Positions 17,339 to 25,875 are shown, numbered from the stretch's first letter. The stretch is 36,759 nucleotides of DNA from an uncultured Alphaproteobacteria bacterium (GCA_937895955.1 CALAZI010000193.1:1-36759); one strand, 5' to 3'. Notes: generated from the letters alone by a model not told the origin. Numbers and translations: made by a program.

Positions 17339-17869
17339 TCATCCCGGCAAAAACCCGATCCCGGTCTTGAAGCGCGCGTCGAGGAATTCGTTCACTTCGA
17401 GCGTGAAGGTCTCGAGAAATTCCCGGTGGATCGCCTCAAAGACGGGATCAAGCTTGCCGTCGAATTCGAACGGCACGCGGATTACGGGCTGCGAGGCGAC
17501 GAAAACGTCGAAATTCTCGCCGATGATCTCTGTCGCAATGACGGTGCGGAGCCAGAGCGCGCCGGAATCCTCGGCATTGCCGACGATGAGCGACAATCCG
17601 AAGCGCACCGGCTCCAGGATGATGACGTTTCGGTTCGAATAGGAATAGGCGGCGTCGCCATAGTCCTTGCGCGGATCAAAAGCGCCCTCAGCCGGCACGG
17701 CGGAGACGTTTTCTTCAGGACACCCTTCAAAGACGTGAAAGCCGCCGACGATCGCATCGCCGAGCGCGCGGCATCTCAGGAGGTTCTGAAACGCGGCCTG
17801 GCCGTAATCCCGGATCGCGGTTTTCAGTTCCTCAAACTTTTCGCCAGCCACTTTAGTCCCTTCGCTCAC
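17339..17869 (-). CDS. Conserved-looking cytoplasmic protein of unknown function, coupled to rpiA
   Basis: A 176-residue soluble protein with no signal peptide or membrane segment and no motif that I recognise. The first codon is GTG in a GTGA overlap with the rpiA stop, so translation is probably coupled. A second GTG six codons later (17851) has a better Shine-Dalgarno (GAAGGGA) and could be the true start. The C-terminal half is rich in aromatic and acidic residues (FEFDGKLDPVFEAIHREFLETFTLEVNEFLDARF). Codon use matches its neighbours and the gene lies between rpiA and gor, arguing that it is real. No function is proposed. Confidence 0.8.
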   Translation of the reverse strand: MSEGTKVAGEKFEELKTAIRDYGQAAFQNLLRCRALGDAIVGGFHVFEGCPEENVSAVPAEGAFDPRKDYGDAAYSYSNRNVIILEPVRFGLSLIVGNAEDSGALWLRTVIATEIIGENFDVFVASQPVIRVPFEFDGKLDPVFEAIHREFLETFTLEVNEFLDARFKTGIGFLPG

Positions 17870-18561
17870 GCGATGCGCTGAACGCCGTCAGGCCCCGCCA
17901 GAATGACCTCATCGGCGAGACCGATGAAGAGGCCGGTTTCAATAACGCCCGGCACGGCCTTTAGCGCCTTGTCGAGATCTTCCGGCGCGCCGATGCGCCC
18001 GAGACGGCAATCGAGGATGTAATGGCCGCCGTCGCTTAAAAATGACAGCCCTTCCGGTCCGGCGCGCAAGCGGATGTCCGGTTTCGCATAGCCGAGCGAC
18101 GCGAGGGTTTCGCGCACCGCGCGCACCGTCAGCGCATAGGAAAAACAGTCGATTTCGACCGGCAGCGGAAAAGCGCCAAGCTCCGCGACGCGCTTTGAGG
18201 CGTCGGCGATGACGACGAAGCGCCGCGCGGCGGCGGCGACGATTTTCTCGCGCAGCAGGGCGCCGCCGCCGCCCTTGATCAGGCGCTTCGCGCCGTCAGC
18301 CTCATCGGCGCCGTCCACAGCAAGATCGATGATCGTCGTTTCATCCGGCTCGATGATCTCGATCCCGACGGCGGCGGCCTTGCGCGCGGTATCTTCGGAT
18401 GTCGGCACCGCCCGGAGCCCAAATCCTTCGCACGCCTTTTCGCCGAGCGCGGCGATGAAATGCGCCGCCGTCGACCCGGTGCCGAGACCGAGCGTCATAC
18501 CCGGCCTGACTTCCCCGATCGCCGCGAGGGCGGCGGCTTTCTTGTAGTCGTCGGCGCTCAT
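17866..18561 (-). CDS. rpiA: Ribose-5-phosphate isomerase A
   Basis: A 231-residue RpiA interconverting ribose-5-phosphate and ribulose-5-phosphate in the pentose phosphate pathway. Family signatures are LGLGTGSTAAHFI (phosphate loop), DGADEAD (acidic catalytic loop) and KGGGGALLREK (catalytic Glu/Lys). The start at 18559-18561 (MSADDYKKAAA) is favoured by an AAGGA 7 bases upstream and by family length; the frame stays open to 18612. The ATG overlaps the glmU stop (ATGA), and the stop overlaps the next gene (GTGA), so three genes are tightly coupled. Confidence 0.96.
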   Translation of the reverse strand: MSADDYKKAAALAAIGEVRPGMTLGLGTGSTAAHFIAALGEKACEGFGLRAVPTSEDTARKAAAVGIEIIEPDETTIIDLAVDGADEADGAKRLIKGGGGALLREKIVAAAARRFVVIADASKRVAELGAFPLPVEIDCFSYALTVRAVRETLASLGYAKPDIRLRAGPEGLSFLSDGGHYILDCRLGRIGAPEDLDKALKAVPGVIETGLFIGLADEVILAGPDGVQRIA

Positions 18562-19916
18562 GTCTTGTCCTTCTTCCTGCCGGCGTGGAGAGAGCGAAAT
18601 TTCGCCGCCCATCCCTTGATCGCCGACTGACGTCCGCGCGCGACGGCGAGCGCGTCATCCTCGACATCCTTGGTGATCACCGAGCCGGAGCCGACATAGG
18701 CGCCCTTGCCGATTTTCACCGGCGCGACGAGCGCGGAATTGGAGCCGATAAAGGCGCCCTCGCCGATTTCGGTCCGATGCTTTGAATAGCCGTCATAATT
18801 GCAGGTGATCGTTCCCGCGCCGATATTGGCGCCGGCGCCGACGCTCGCGTCGCCGATATAGGTCAGATGCGACACCTTCGCGTCTTCGCCGATGTCGGCG
18901 TTTTTCACTTCAACGAAATTGCCGACCTTCGCTTCGGCGCCGAGCCGGGCGCCGGGGCGCAATCGCGCGAACGGCCCGACGCTCGCGCTTTCGCCGATAT
19001 CGGCGCCTTCAATGTGCGAGAACGCCCTGATCCGCGCGCCGGCGCCGACCTTGACGCCCCTGCCGAAAAAAACGTTCGGTTCGATCACGACGTCGGCGGC
19101 GACTTCCGTATCGAACGAGAAATAGGTCGTAGACGGATCGATCAGGGTGACGCCGGCCTCGAGCGCGGCGAAGCGGCGGCGGTCCTGAAAGATCTCTTCG
19201 GCTATCGCGAGCTCGACGCGCGAATTGACGCCGACGACTTCGTCTTCATCGGCTTCAAGAACAGCGCAAGAAAGCCCGTCTTTGCGCGCAATCGCGACGA
19301 TGTCGGTGAGGTAATATTCGCGCTTGGCGTTGTTGTCTTTGAGCTGCGGCAACGCGCGGCGCAGAAATCCCGCTTCGATCGCCATGACCCCGGAATTCGC
19401 AAAACCGATTTCAAGCTCGTCGGGGCTTGCGTCTTTCTCTTCAATGATCGCCTCGAGCGATCCGTCCGCGCCGAGTTTCAACCGCCCGTAATGCGCCGGA
19501 TCGTCAGGCGAGAATCCGAGAACCGCGACCGTCGCGCCGGCGCCGATCTTTCCGGCGAGCGCGGCGAGCGTCGCGGCCTCGACAAGCGGCGTGTCGGCGT
19601 AGAGGATGAGAACGACGCCTTCAAATCCTTCCAGCGCGCTCATCGCTTTCATCGCCGCATCGCCGGTCCCGCGCGGCGGCGCCTGAACGCAGACGGCGAC
19701 ACCGGCGCATTCGGCTTTCGCCGCCGCGCCGACGCCGGGCGCATGATCGCCGATGACGACGGCTATTTTCTGCGGCGCAAGCTCTTTCGCAGTCGTCATC
19801 GCGTGAGCGAGCATCGAACGGCCGCCGATTTCATGCAGGACCTTGGGCGTTGCCGATTTCATCCGCGTGCCGTGCCCTGCGGCGAGAATGACGGCGGCGA
19901 TCGCTCGCTGGTTCAT
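18558..19916 (-). CDS. glmU: Bifunctional GlcN-1-P acetyltransferase / UDP-GlcNAc pyrophosphorylase
   Basis: A 452-residue GlmU that makes UDP-N-acetylglucosamine for peptidoglycan and lipid A. The N-terminal uridyltransferase domain carries LAAGHGTRMKSATPKVLHEIGGR near residue 12. The C-terminal half is a left-handed beta-helix of hexapeptide repeats (IGEDAKVSHLTYIGDASVGAGANIGAGTITCNYDG) and includes the conserved acetyltransferase segment FIGSNSALVAPVKIG. GAGG lies about 5 bases before the ATG. It heads the glmU-rpiA-unknown run and diverges from gph across 72 bases. Confidence 0.97.
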   Translation of the reverse strand: MNQRAIAAVILAAGHGTRMKSATPKVLHEIGGRSMLAHAMTTAKELAPQKIAVVIGDHAPGVGAAAKAECAGVAVCVQAPPRGTGDAAMKAMSALEGFEGVVLILYADTPLVEAATLAALAGKIGAGATVAVLGFSPDDPAHYGRLKLGADGSLEAIIEEKDASPDELEIGFANSGVMAIEAGFLRRALPQLKDNNAKREYYLTDIVAIARKDGLSCAVLEADEDEVVGVNSRVELAIAEEIFQDRRRFAALEAGVTLIDPSTTYFSFDTEVAADVVIEPNVFFGRGVKVGAGARIRAFSHIEGADIGESASVGPFARLRPGARLGAEAKVGNFVEVKNADIGEDAKVSHLTYIGDASVGAGANIGAGTITCNYDGYSKHRTEIGEGAFIGSNSALVAPVKIGKGAYVGSGSVITKDVEDDALAVARGRQSAIKGWAAKFRSLHAGRKKDKT

Positions 19917-19988
19917 TGATCCTCGCTCATCTGATAGGGAGCGTCTTCAATCGTTCCCGTCTTTTGGCGGGCGCCGACGGAGAAGTAA

Positions 19989-20663
19989 ATGCGAGGCTCG
20001 CTCGCCGGGATTTGCGTGCTGTTCGATCTTGACGGCACGCTTGTCGACACCGCGGAGGACCTCGCCGCAGCGATGAACGCCGCCCTTTTTCGCGACGGGC
20101 GGCGGCCCATCGGGACCGAGCGCGTACGCGGGCTCATCGGCGGAGGGGCGCGGGCGATGCTGACGCAGGGGCTCGCCGAAAATGGGGCGACGCAACCTTC
20201 GGCAGAGGATGTCGATCGGCTGACAGGGTTCTTCCTTGAACATTACGAGGCTCATATCGCCGATCATTCGGCGCCGTTTCCGGGCGTCATTGAGGCGATC
20301 GGCGCGCTGAAAGCCGACGGCGCAAAAGTCGCGATCTGCACGAACAAGCGCGAGCGGCTGGCGCGCATGCTCGCCGCGGCGCTCGGGATCGAAAATCTGT
20401 TTGACGCGATTGTCGGCCCGGACACGGTCGGCGCCGCAAAGCCCGATCCGCGGCCGCTCATCTTCTGCCTTGGGGCGACGGGAGCGGCGACAGGCGTCTA
20501 TGTCGGCGATAGCGACACTGATATCAGCGCCGCGGCAGCGGCGGCGATGCCCTGCCTTCTCCATCTTGGCGGTTACGGCCCGTTTTCGCTGCGCGCGGGC
20601 GCGTTTGCAACGCTGCCGGATTATCGCGATCTCGTCGATTGCGTGCGCAAGGCCGCGTTTTGA
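19989..20663 (+). CDS. gph: HAD-family phosphoglycolate phosphatase
   Basis: A 224-residue HAD hydrolase matching phosphoglycolate phosphatase, which removes 2-phosphoglycolate. Motif I is VLFDLDGTLVDTAEDL, with Asp13 as nucleophile and Asp15 as acid. Motif II is ICTNKR, the lysine is in AAKPDPRP, and motif IV is VYVGDSDTDISAAAAA. The cap region includes GGGARAMLTQGL. GGAGAAG lies 3 bases before the ATG. Related HAD phosphatases can be hard to tell apart, so the exact substrate is slightly less certain than the family. Confidence 0.88.
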   Translation: MRGSLAGICVLFDLDGTLVDTAEDLAAAMNAALFRDGRRPIGTERVRGLIGGGARAMLTQGLAENGATQPSAEDVDRLTGFFLEHYEAHIADHSAPFPGVIEAIGALKADGAKVAICTNKRERLARMLAAALGIENLFDAIVGPDTVGAAKPDPRPLIFCLGATGAATGVYVGDSDTDISAAAAAAMPCLLHLGGYGPFSLRAGAFATLPDYRDLVDCVRKAAF

Positions 20664-20726
20664 TTCCCCGTCGCAATTCTCGAATCGCGCCGAGGGTCTC
20701 CGATCTGCGGTTCGGGCGCTTTCGCG

Positions 20727-20924
20727 TCAGGCCAGCGTCGCCGCAATCCGGCGCGGCATGCCGTTAACCATATCGCTGCGCACGTCCGTTCGGGCCGAAC
20801 GCATGGTCGAGACGAATCCTTCCGGTCTCATCTCGACTTCGACATCGAAGCCTTTCTTCCGCCAGAAGTCCTGGATTTTCGCTGCAAGCCGCGCTGCGCC
20901 ATCGTCAGTGCAATGGTCCGACAT
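20727..20924 (-). CDS. Small conserved-looking protein of unknown function (65 aa)
   Basis: A 65-residue acidic/basic mixed protein whose C-terminal stretch (STMRSARTDVRSDMVNGMPRR) strongly resembles short conserved hypothetical proteins that I associate with alphaproteobacteria. The N-terminal half forms an amphipathic pattern (ARLAAKIQDFWRKKGFDVEVEM). It has no signal peptide, membrane segment or cysteine pair beyond one cysteine. It is transcribed divergently from the XRE regulator, across 206 AT-rich bases that would hold both promoters, so the regulator may control it. The function is unknown. Confidence 0.7.
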   Translation of the reverse strand: MSDHCTDDGAARLAAKIQDFWRKKGFDVEVEMRPEGFVSTMRSARTDVRSDMVNGMPRRIAATLA

Positions 20925-21073
20925 GCCTCACCTCGATATGAGTCGTTTTCCCATCGAGTATCGAGATTATAAGCCATTCTGATTTTTTCAAGCGGCTGAA
21001 AAAGAATTTGATCGTATTGTTTTGCATTTTTTTCCTGCAGAAGGCGCTATTTTATTGTTGCAGCGCAGCATTC

Positions 21074-21102
21074 TTGTCCGCAGACTTTTGATGGGATATA
21101 TA
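21074..21102 (+). promoter_or_regulatory. Candidate promoter of the XRE regulator gene
   Basis: TTGTCC (21074-21079) and TATATA (21097-21102) are separated by exactly 17 bases in a locally AT-rich stretch. The predicted transcript would start near 21109, 22 bases before the ATG. The ribosome-binding site GGAGAAGG at 21119-21126 follows, 4 bases from the ATG. Confidence 0.5.
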
Positions 21103-21130
21103 AGAAAAGCTTATTTTTGGAGAAGGTCAA

Positions 21131-21799
21131 ATGGCTGACCCGGTCGCAATCCGGCCTGTCGCCGAGCCTGATTCGCTGGGCGAGCGCATTCGCGACGCCC
21201 GCAAAGCGGCGGGCATGAGTCAGGTCGACCTCGCCAGGCGGGTCGGCGTCACGCAGCCGGCTGTCGCCAATTGGGAAAGCGGCGTGCATGACCCGCGGCG
21301 GTTGATGATCGCCAAAATCGCCGACGCGCTCGACGTGTCGCCCGAATGGTTCGCCGGCGGCGCGCGCTCAAGCGCTGAAGCGGATAAGCATCCGGCGGCG
21401 GCCTATATCCGCCGGCCGATCCAGCACACGCCTGTCATCAGCTTCGCTGAAGCGGCGAAGCTGCTCGCCAATCCCGACGGCGATCCGCACGGCGTCGCGG
21501 AAGACTATATTCCGGTCACGACGAGCGCCGAGAAGCTCTTCGCCTTGTTCGTTGATGATGAGGCGGTCAACCTCGCCTTTCCGAAAGACACGCTCGTCGT
21601 CATCGACTATTCGGACCGCAAGCCGGCGGACGGCGCCTTCGGCCTCTTCCTGCTTGACGGCCCGCCCGTCATCCGCCGCTGGCGCAACAGCCCGGCGCGG
21701 CTTGAGCCCGCCTCGCTCAGCAAGGCCTACGGGCCGGTCCATCTCGATGCGCCGCCCTCCGTCATCGGATGCGTGCGAGTCTCAATCCGGTTTCACTGA
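21131..21799 (+). CDS. XRE-family regulator with a non-catalytic S24 (LexA/CI-like) C-terminal domain
   Basis: A 222-residue protein. Residues about 16-72 are a helix-turn-helix of the Cro/C1 type (LGERIRDARKAAGMSQVDLARRVGVTQPAVANWESG). Residues about 125-220 follow the S24 peptidase-like fold (FALFVDDEAV...FPKDTLVVIDYSDRKPADGAFGLFLLDGPPVIRRW). In active LexA/CI the serine sits in a GDSM-like turn; here the aligned turn is DDEA (142-145), and the usual catalytic lysine aligns with Arg182/Arg183. Self-cleavage in response to RecA is therefore unlikely, and the domain more likely serves dimerisation or ligand sensing. It looks like a chromosomal relative of phage repressors, but no phage gene is nearby. 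It converges with the hybrid kinase gene, 5 bases apart. Confidence 0.85.
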   Translation: MADPVAIRPVAEPDSLGERIRDARKAAGMSQVDLARRVGVTQPAVANWESGVHDPRRLMIAKIADALDVSPEWFAGGARSSAEADKHPAAAYIRRPIQHTPVISFAEAAKLLANPDGDPHGVAEDYIPVTTSAEKLFALFVDDEAVNLAFPKDTLVVIDYSDRKPADGAFGLFLLDGPPVIRRWRNSPARLEPASLSKAYGPVHLDAPPSVIGCVRVSIRFH

Positions 21800-21804
21800 C
21801 AGGC

Positions 21805-24573
21805 TCAGGCGGCCGCGCGGGTGTAACGGCGTTTGACCGTCGGCGCTTCGTCGATGGCGGCGGCGTATTCGCGGCGCACGGCGCGCAACAGGTCAGGCAG
21901 GACAGACAGTTCGGCCGAACGCCGCTCAACAGCGGCGCAAGCCTCGCCGAGACGACGTGCGCCGACATTGTAAGACATCGATTTCAACGCATGCGCGGCG
22001 CTGGCGATTTCTTTCGGATCGCGCGCTTTCATCGCCCTGGCGAGGCGCAGCATCGCGTCCTTGGAATGAGTTAGGAAGAGGTCAAGCGTGCGGCCGACAA
22101 GATCGCCGTCGCCGGCCTGCATCGCCCGCACTTCGCCCAAGACGGCGTCATCGAACGCGCTTGACGACGCGCCGGCGGCGGGCGGCTCATTGTGCGCAGG
22201 CTGCGGCGAGGACGCTTGGGCCGACGCCGATGCGCGAGGGGAAACGGCTCCGCCCTCTGCGACGATTGTCGGCATCACATAGCGCGCGATCGCCGCTGAG
22301 AGCTGCGCCAGCGTGAACGGTTTTGTCATGTAATCGTCCATGCCCGCATCCCGCCACTCGGAGCCGGCGCCCTCGACATGCGCCGTGAGCGCGATGACGG
22401 GCGTGCGCTTGCCGCTCGCGGCTTCGAGTTCGCGAATGCGCCGCGTCGCCTCAAACCCGTCCATGACCGGCATCGAGCAATCCATCAGCACCAGATCGAA
22501 ATCGCCCTTTTGATAGGCGTTCAGCGCTTCCTTCCCGTCGCTGACGAGCGTCGCCTTGACGCCGAGGCGCGCCAACGCTTCCTGAACGACTTCCCGATTG
22601 ACCGGGCTGTCGTCGGCGGCGAGAACTTTCGCGCCGGGGAACATCGGCGCATCGCGACGTCCGTACGCAGCGCCGGCGATCGCCGCCGCGCCCCGGAGAC
22701 GGCCCTCAACGATGCGTTCGATCTGATCGAATATGTCGCGCCGGCTCAAGGGCAGAACGAGCAGGTCCTCGGCGATCCCGTCCTTCAGCAGCCGGTCGGG
22801 CGCGTCATCGCCCAGTTCGCCGACGCAGATGCGCGCCGGCACCCAGTTTTGCGGATCGCCTGATACGACGGAATGCAGCGCGTCGAGATATTCCGGCGCC
22901 GCGAAAATTATGTTCGAGCTTGAAACATGCGCTTCGAGCGGATCGTCGCTGCTGACGATTTGCGCGGAGATGCCGGACTCCTCAAGATATTTTGCGATCA
23001 TCACCGGCGTCGCAAGACCGCGCACGGCGACGACGGCGCGCATGTCGCGGCCGGCGTCGACGACCGGACGCGCCGGTTCGATCTCACGCGAGGGAATGGT
23101 GAAGTGAAACCGCGAGCCTTTGCCGATCCGGCTTGAAACGCCGATATCGCCGCCCATGGCGGCGACAAGGCGGCGCGAAATCGCAAGACCGAGCCCCGTG
23201 CCGCCGAAGCGGCGCGTCGTCGACTGATCTGCTTGCGAAAACGCCTCGAAAATGCGCGCCTGCTTCTCGGGCGGAATGCCGATGCCGGTGTCGATGACGG
23301 CGAATTCGATGACGCAATCGGCCCCCGCGCCGCTGACGCGGCGCGCCGTGATGATCACGCTGCCGCGCTCGGTGAATTTCAGCGCGTTGTTGACAAGGTT
23401 GGAAAGGATCTGACTGAGCCGCACCGGATCGCCCTCAATCGTTTCCGGCACGCCGGGCCCGATATAGGGCGTGAGATCGAGACCGGCGCGGGCGGCGCGC
23501 TCCCAGAAAAGGCTGACGACGTCTGAAATGACATCCGCCGGCCTGACTTCGATCTTTTCAATATCTAGCTTGCCTGCCTCGATTTTCGAGAAATCGAGAA
23601 TGTCGTTGATGATCGCGAGAAGGCTTTTGCCGGACCGCACAATGACGTCGGCGTAGCGCTTCTGGCGCGGCGCGAGATCAGTGTTCGAAATCAGCTCGGC
23701 CATGACCAGCATGCCGTTCATCGGGGTGCGGATTTCATGGCTCATCGCAGCGAGGAATTCCGATTTCGCCCGATTGGCGGACTCGGCCGCTTCCTTGGCG
23801 TGCTTGAGTTCGCCAGTGCGCAGCATAACTGTTTTTTGAAGGTTTTCCTGTTGCGCCAGCAAGCGCGCGTCGCGATCCTGAATCTTGTCGAGCATCGCGT
23901 TGAAGGCGTCGACGAGATCGCCGACCTCGTTCGACGAACGACGAACCGCGCGGACGCCGAAATCGTCCTTCTCCTGAACGCCGCGCATGATCAGTGCGAG
24001 ATTGATGATCGGGCTCGCGATGCTGCGCTGAATTCTGAGCGCCAGCAGCAGCCCGATAGCCGCGGCCATCACGGCAGCCGACAGCGAATCCCAGACGACG
24101 CTCCGGATATGTCCGCCAAGCTCTGAAGTGTCCGCGATAACAGTCAGCTTGCCGACTGGCCGACCGCCGTGCACGACCGGAGCGTGCGCGAACAGCGAGC
24201 GCGGTTTGATGATATCCATCATTGAGGGCGGCTGGTAGGCGAGAGGGTCTTTCTCGGCGAGAGCGACAGCGTCGCCAAGCTCGACGAAAATGGAATCGTC
24301 GAGCCGCTGAACGCGAATATAGTTAAGCGTCGGCATCGAGTTGATTGCGCGCAGAACTTCGAGCGTTTGCCGCGGATTTTCGGCGGCGACGGGGGCCGAG
24401 ATGGCGGCGGCGAAAATGGCGGCGCCGGTTTCAAGCTCCTGCGTGCGTTCCTCGGCGTACCGAACGACGTCACGCGACACGGAGATGCCGGTCGCAAGAA
24501 GGACGGCGCCGAAGATGGCCGTCACGATCAGCGACGTCAGCTGTCCGCGTATGGATGTCCTGCGATCCGCCAC
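21805..24573 (-). CDS. BarA-like hybrid sensor histidine kinase (HisKA-HATPase-degenerate REC-REC-Hpt)
   Basis: A large inner-membrane phosphorelay kinase. Numbering starts at the GTG at 24573, chosen because GGAG lies 5 bases upstream; a GTG at 24594 adds seven residues. TM1 is about 12-35, a periplasmic sensor about 36-155, TM2 about 160-180, and HAMP about 180-238. The HisKA phospho-acceptor is His279 (MSHEIRTPMNG). The HATPase carries NALKF, DTGIGI and GTGLGL. Residues about 510-625 look like a receiver that has lost its phospho-acceptor aspartate. A functional receiver has Asp698 (LVLMDCSMPVMDGFEA), and a C-terminal Hpt domain has His861 (SAAHALKSMSYNVG). This resembles BarA/ArcB-type relays; the target regulator is not apparent. 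It diverges from the REC-histidine kinase gene. Confidence 0.92.
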   Translation of the reverse strand: MADRRTSIRGQLTSLIVTAIFGAVLLATGISVSRDVVRYAEERTQELETGAAIFAAAISAPVAAENPRQTLEVLRAINSMPTLNYIRVQRLDDSIFVELGDAVALAEKDPLAYQPPSMMDIIKPRSLFAHAPVVHGGRPVGKLTVIADTSELGGHIRSVVWDSLSAAVMAAAIGLLLALRIQRSIASPIINLALIMRGVQEKDDFGVRAVRRSSNEVGDLVDAFNAMLDKIQDRDARLLAQQENLQKTVMLRTGELKHAKEAAESANRAKSEFLAAMSHEIRTPMNGMLVMAELISNTDLAPRQKRYADVIVRSGKSLLAIINDILDFSKIEAGKLDIEKIEVRPADVISDVVSLFWERAARAGLDLTPYIGPGVPETIEGDPVRLSQILSNLVNNALKFTERGSVIITARRVSGAGADCVIEFAVIDTGIGIPPEKQARIFEAFSQADQSTTRRFGGTGLGLAISRRLVAAMGGDIGVSSRIGKGSRFHFTIPSREIEPARPVVDAGRDMRAVVAVRGLATPVMIAKYLEESGISAQIVSSDDPLEAHVSSSNIIFAAPEYLDALHSVVSGDPQNWVPARICVGELGDDAPDRLLKDGIAEDLLVLPLSRRDIFDQIERIVEGRLRGAAAIAGAAYGRRDAPMFPGAKVLAADDSPVNREVVQEALARLGVKATLVSDGKEALNAYQKGDFDLVLMDCSMPVMDGFEATRRIRELEAASGKRTPVIALTAHVEGAGSEWRDAGMDDYMTKPFTLAQLSAAIARYVMPTIVAEGGAVSPRASASAQASSPQPAHNEPPAAGASSSAFDDAVLGEVRAMQAGDGDLVGRTLDLFLTHSKDAMLRLARAMKARDPKEIASAAHALKSMSYNVGARRLGEACAAVERRSAELSVLPDLLRAVRREYAAAIDEAPTVKRRYTRAAA

Positions 24574-24732
24574 GATATCTCCGAATGCAGTCACCTAACT
24601 GCCCGAAAATTCTTGCGAATTGCTTGAAAGGTCTGTGCGGCCGCGCGTTAACAAATAATTCGGACAATTAGAGGCAAAAGTAACAGGTTTGCCGCGCCCC
24701 CTAGCCGCGCGGATGAGGGGAATTTCGGGCTG

Positions 24733-25875
24733 ATGTTAGCCGCACGCATTCTCATAATCGACGACGACCCGATCATGCGGGAACTGGCGTCGATGCGCCT
24801 TTCCGAGGCCGGGTACGATTTTGTCGTTGCGGAAAATGGCGAAGAAGGGCTGGCGCGCTTCCAGGAGGGCGGCTTTGATCTCGTCATTTCTGACGTCGAC
24901 ATGCCCTGCATGGACGGATTTGAGGTGACGCGAGCCATCCGTCGTGACCCCACACGAAGCGAAACGCCGGTTATCGTCATCACGGGCAGCGAAAGGCGGG
25001 ACGCCGTCGAGGAAGCCTTCGCCGCCGGCGCGACGTCGTATCTTTCAAAGCCGATTAACTGGACGCTGTTCACGCAGGCCGTGCGCTTCGTCCTGAAGGC
25101 GAGCTTCGACCAACGCGACCTGCGCCTCGCGCGCGACGCGGCCGAAGCGGGTTCGCGCTTCAAGGACAGTCTCTTGTCCATAATGAGTCATGAACTTAGA
25201 ACGCCGCTCAATGCTATTATCGGATTCGGCCAGATCCTCGCCGATCAGTTCGACCGCGAAAATGATCATCTGCACAAAGAATACGCAGATTACATCATCG
25301 ACGGCGGCAAGCGGCTGCTGAATTCCGTTTCGGACATGTTGCTCGCCTCGGACGCACGGTCGGGGCCGATCGCCCTCAACCGCGTCGATTGTACGATTGA
25401 CGATCTCATCAATCTCGGTCTCGCCCCGCTTGAGCGCACGATCGCCGCTTCGCAGGCGACGATCCGAAAACTGGTGCAGGATGGCGGACAGGAAATCTGC
25501 TGCGACCGCACGCTTGTCGCCCGGTGCATTGGAAAAGTCGTCGAAAACGCCCTCAAATTCTCTTCCGTCGGCGTCACCATCACGATCGGCGCCGCGGCGA
25601 CGAAGTCCGGCGAGATAGCCTTTCTGATCAAGGATGACGGACCCGGCATCGCCTCAAGCCGGCTTGAGGGGGTGACCCAGCCCTTCAGCCAGTCGGACAT
25701 GTCGCTGCGCCGCTCCAAGGAGGGCCTCGGCCTCGGCTTGCCGCTCGTCAGCGCCGTCATGCAGGCGCATGGCGGAAGGTTGCGGCTCGCTTCAGAGCGC
25801 GGCGTGGGAACGAGCGCCTATCTGATCCTGCCAGCCTCTTGCAGCCGATCCGCGCCCGCAGCCGAAGTCGCCTGA
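24733..25875 (+). CDS. Cytoplasmic receiver-histidine kinase (REC-HisKA-HATPase)
   Basis: A 380-residue soluble protein with its receiver in front. Residues 1-125 are a complete receiver with the acidic pocket at Asp10-12, phospho-acceptor Asp54 (VISDVDMPCMDGFE), Thr84 and Lys106 (SKPI). The HisKA phospho-acceptor is His153 in MSHELRTPLNAIIGFG. The HATPase has VENALKF (N box), DDGPGI (G1) and GLGLGLPLV (G2). There is no membrane segment. Kinases with an N-terminal receiver typically act inside multistep relays, receiving phosphate from another kinase or Hpt. Here the divergently transcribed Hpt-containing kinase is an obvious candidate partner, by position only. Confidence 0.92.
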   Translation: MLAARILIIDDDPIMRELASMRLSEAGYDFVVAENGEEGLARFQEGGFDLVISDVDMPCMDGFEVTRAIRRDPTRSETPVIVITGSERRDAVEEAFAAGATSYLSKPINWTLFTQAVRFVLKASFDQRDLRLARDAAEAGSRFKDSLLSIMSHELRTPLNAIIGFGQILADQFDRENDHLHKEYADYIIDGGKRLLNSVSDMLLASDARSGPIALNRVDCTIDDLINLGLAPLERTIAASQATIRKLVQDGGQEICCDRTLVARCIGKVVENALKFSSVGVTITIGAAATKSGEIAFLIKDDGPGIASSRLEGVTQPFSQSDMSLRRSKEGLGLGLPLVSAVMQAHGGRLRLASERGVGTSAYLILPASCSRSAPAAEVA

